DNA from: Maritimibacter sp. HL-12
GTDB lineage: Bacteria > Pseudomonadota > Alphaproteobacteria > Rhodobacterales > Rhodobacteraceae
Reading direction: 5' to 3'
Length of the DNA: 64,000 nucleotides
Assembly: GCF_900177545.1 (NCBI RefSeq)
Contig: NZ_FXBQ01000001.1
Location: 3,318,163-3,382,162 of the forward strand
This document shows, in pieces, positions 62,467 to 64,000 of this stretch (positions are counted from its first letter, which is position 1; each line of letters starts with the position of its first letter). Both the position numbers and the translations under genes were made by a program. The notes below the pieces were generated by a model. It did no database searches. It was not told the DNA's origin and saw only the letters and a program-made list of their open reading frames with translations.

Positions 62467-63390
62467 ATGCGACGGATTGTTCTTGGGCTCGGTGCCGGGC
62501 TCGGCCTTGGGCTGGCTGTCAGCGCAGCGCATGCCGGCCCGCTCGACGTTCAGCCGGTGGTGCCGGATGTCTGGGCCATCGTCGGCCCGACGGAACAGCG
62601 CAGCCCCGAGAACCTCGCCAACAACGCCACCTTCGGCCTTGTCGTGACCGACGAAGGCGCGGTGCTGATCGACCCGGGCGGGTCCTCGCAAGGGGCGGCG
62701 ATGCTGCATGAGGCGATCCGCGCGATCACCGACCAGCCGGTGGTCTACGTCATCAACACCGGCGGGCAGGATCACCGCTGGCTGGGCAACGGCTACTGGC
62801 AGGCAGAGGGCGCGACGGTGATCGCCAGTGCGGCGGCGGATGCCGACCACCACGCCCGGGCCTCACTGCAGATGAGCGCGCTCGCCACGTTTCTGGGCGA
62901 CGGGCTGGAGGGCACCGCGCCCGCCTATGCCGATATCACCTTCGAGAGCGACCACAGGCTTGATATCGGCGGCCTCAGCTTCGAGATCATGCATCGCGGC
63001 CCGGCCCACACCCCCGGCGACGCCTTCGTCTGGCTCGATGAGCGCGACGTGATGTTCACCGGCGATATCGTCTATGTCGACCGGCTGCTCGGCAATGGTC
63101 CGGCCGGCAACACCCGAAGCTGGATCGAGGTTTTCGACGCGATGGCGGCGTTCGAGCCGGCCCATGTCGTGCCCGGCCATGGCCACGCCACCGACCTGGC
63201 CACCGCCCGGCGCGATACATACGACTACCTCGTGCACCTGCGCCGCGAGATCGGCGCGCTGATCGAGGCGGGCGGCAGCATCATAGAGGCACCGCAGATC
63301 GACCAGAGCGCCTGGGATCACCTGTCGCAATTCGACAGCCTCGCCGGGCGCAACGCGCAAGCGACCTTCGAAGAGATGGAATGGGATTAG
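62467..63390 (+). CDS. Metallo-beta-lactamase-fold protein with altered HxHxDH motif, exported
   Basis: 307 residues with a Sec signal peptide (RIVLGLGAGLGLGLAVSAAHA). The fold motifs are GLVVTDEGAVLIDPGGSS, FEIMHRGPAHTPGDAFVWLD, DVMFTGDIVYVDRLLG and HVVPGHGHATD. The first metal motif reads TGGQDH (98-103), so two of the zinc-1 histidines are replaced by T98 and G100, while D102, H103, H181, D200 and H238 are kept. A mono-metal enzyme is likely. It resembles the periplasmic SoxH/quinoprotein-relay MBL group, but its function is unknown. GGGAGG precedes the ATG. Confidence 0.85.
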   Translation: MRRIVLGLGAGLGLGLAVSAAHAGPLDVQPVVPDVWAIVGPTEQRSPENLANNATFGLVVTDEGAVLIDPGGSSQGAAMLHEAIRAITDQPVVYVINTGGQDHRWLGNGYWQAEGATVIASAAADADHHARASLQMSALATFLGDGLEGTAPAYADITFESDHRLDIGGLSFEIMHRGPAHTPGDAFVWLDERDVMFTGDIVYVDRLLGNGPAGNTRSWIEVFDAMAAFEPAHVVPGHGHATDLATARRDTYDYLVHLRREIGALIEAGGSIIEAPQIDQSAWDHLSQFDSLAGRNAQATFEEMEWD

Positions 63391-63459
63391 CGCCGGGCCG
63401 GAGCGTCTGACCGGTCGCGACACAGGGCTGTTACAGAAATTTCACCCTCCGGTTATCTT

Positions 63460-63479
63460 ATTTCTGTTATCCATGAAAT
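63460..63479. promoter_or_regulatory. ArsR-type operator candidate
   Basis: The dyad ATTTC (63460-63464) with GAAAT (63475-63479) lies directly before the ATG. A second dyad CAGAAAT (63434-63440) with ATTTCTG (63460-63466) overlaps it. TTACAG (63431-63436) and TTATCT (63453-63458), 16 bp apart, may be the promoter. Confidence 0.5.
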
Positions 63480-64000
63480 ATGGAAACAGTGATTCCCGAC
63501 CGTCTTGCCACCCTCGGCCACCCGCAACGCCTGGCGATCTTCCGGCTGTTGATGCGGCGTCACCCCGACCGGTTGCCTGCCGGCGAGATCGCGGGCGCGT
63601 TGGGCTTGAAGCCCAGCACGCTCTCGGCCTACCTCGCCGCGCTGATGCAGGTCGGGCTGGTGCAGCAGGAACGCGCCGGCACATCGCTGCTTTACTCCAT
63701 AGCCATGACGGAAGTGCAGAACACGCTCGACTACCTGATGCGCGATTGTTGCCGCGCGCGTCCCGAGCTTTGTGCTCCCGTCGCCTCATCCCGCCCCCAA
63801 GGACAAACCGCCATGCCCGACCGTAAGTTCAACGTGCTGTTCATCTGCACCGGGAATTCCGCCCGCTCGATCTTCGCCGAATCGATCCTTCGCGATACCG
63901 CCGGCGATCGCTTCACCGCCTATTCCGCCGGCACCAAGCCCTCGTCGGAGTTGAACCCCTATGCGCTCGAGGTGCTCAAGGCCAACGGCCACGACATCTC
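63480..64000 (+). CDS. ArsR regulator fused to arsenate reductase ArsC, 3' end cut
   Basis: One open frame from ATG 63480 to the window end (173 residues seen). Residues 1-88 are an ArsR winged helix (LATLGHPQRLAIFRLLMRRH, LKPSTLSAYLAALMQVGLVQ). C90, C91 and C98 (DCCRARPELC) form a likely As(III)/metal site at the C-terminal end of the DNA-binding part. From about 112 starts a low-molecular-weight phosphatase-type arsenate reductase with the CTGNSAR (Cx5R) loop, C123. It should sense arsenite and reduce arsenate. The frame is seen; its true end is outside the window. Confidence 0.88.
   Translation, partial: METVIPDRLATLGHPQRLAIFRLLMRRHPDRLPAGEIAGALGLKPSTLSAYLAALMQVGLVQQERAGTSLLYSIAMTEVQNTLDYLMRDCCRARPELCAPVASSRPQGQTAMPDRKFNVLFICTGNSARSIFAESILRDTAGDRFTAYSAGTKPSSELNPYALEVLKANGHDI

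Overview
The window is a dense, high-GC chromosomal segment of an alphaproteobacterium, most likely of the order Rhodobacterales (Rhodobacteraceae/roseobacter type). Evidence: the agl alpha-glucoside operon, bactofilin next to an M23 peptidase, the PhoR-PstSCAB-PhoU-PhoB order with enlarged PstA and PstC, a DUF6456/DUF6477-type gene pair, RF2 with SPY instead of SPF, and CtrA-like boxes. I see no prophage, insertion sequence, CRISPR array or rRNA operon. The genus cannot be named from the sequence alone.

Layout. 0-4.4 kb: the 3' end of cheD, a crotonase-fold gene, a thioesterase, a SLAC1/TehA-type membrane protein, rplM-rpsI and tRNA-Arg(CCG). 4.4-9.4 kb (minus strand): a chemotaxis operon (STAS protein, cheY, cheA, cheW, cheR, second cheY, small unknown protein) with a CtrA-like box upstream. 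9.5-19.7 kb: an alpha-glucoside utilisation locus. glk, a GH1 glucosidase and a LacI regulator run left; aglE-F-G-A-K run right, with two LacI-type operators between them. 19.8-29.7 kb: prfB, a DUF2189-like membrane protein, bactofilin plus M23 peptidase, a DUF455 ferritin-like protein with bcp, a giant AsmA-like protein, and queA. 29.8-36.1 kb: a YejA-like peptide-binding protein, a candidate small RNA, LysE and DUF502 proteins, the pseudouridine-degrading psuK-psuG pair, and a GNAT acetyltransferase. 36.2-39.4 kb: rpsB-tsf, a tandem operator-like repeat, and a LuxR-type regulator. 39.4-46.7 kb: the complete phosphate operon phoR-pstSCAB-phoU-phoB with a Pho box. 46.8-50.5 kb: three poorly characterised genes and a non-pyrrolysine MttB-family methyltransferase. 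50.9-56.2 kb: guaA, two EamA transporters, a P-loop protein, and metA. 56.4-62.4 kb: the six-gene mrp Na+/H+ antiporter operon with an A-B fusion. 62.5-64 kb: a beta-lactamase-fold protein with altered metal ligands, and an ArsR-ArsC fusion cut by the window end.

How the genes work together: AglEFGK imports alpha-glucosides, AglA and the GH1 enzyme release glucose, and Glk phosphorylates it, apparently under an autoregulated LacI protein. PhoR/PhoB, through the Pho box, controls high-affinity phosphate uptake and its own operon. The che genes form the core signalling pathway, but no receptor and no cheB are visible here. The most interesting unexplained structures are non-coding: the putative sRNA at about 31818-31893, the tandem dyads at 38215-38252, and three copies of an interspersed hairpin element.
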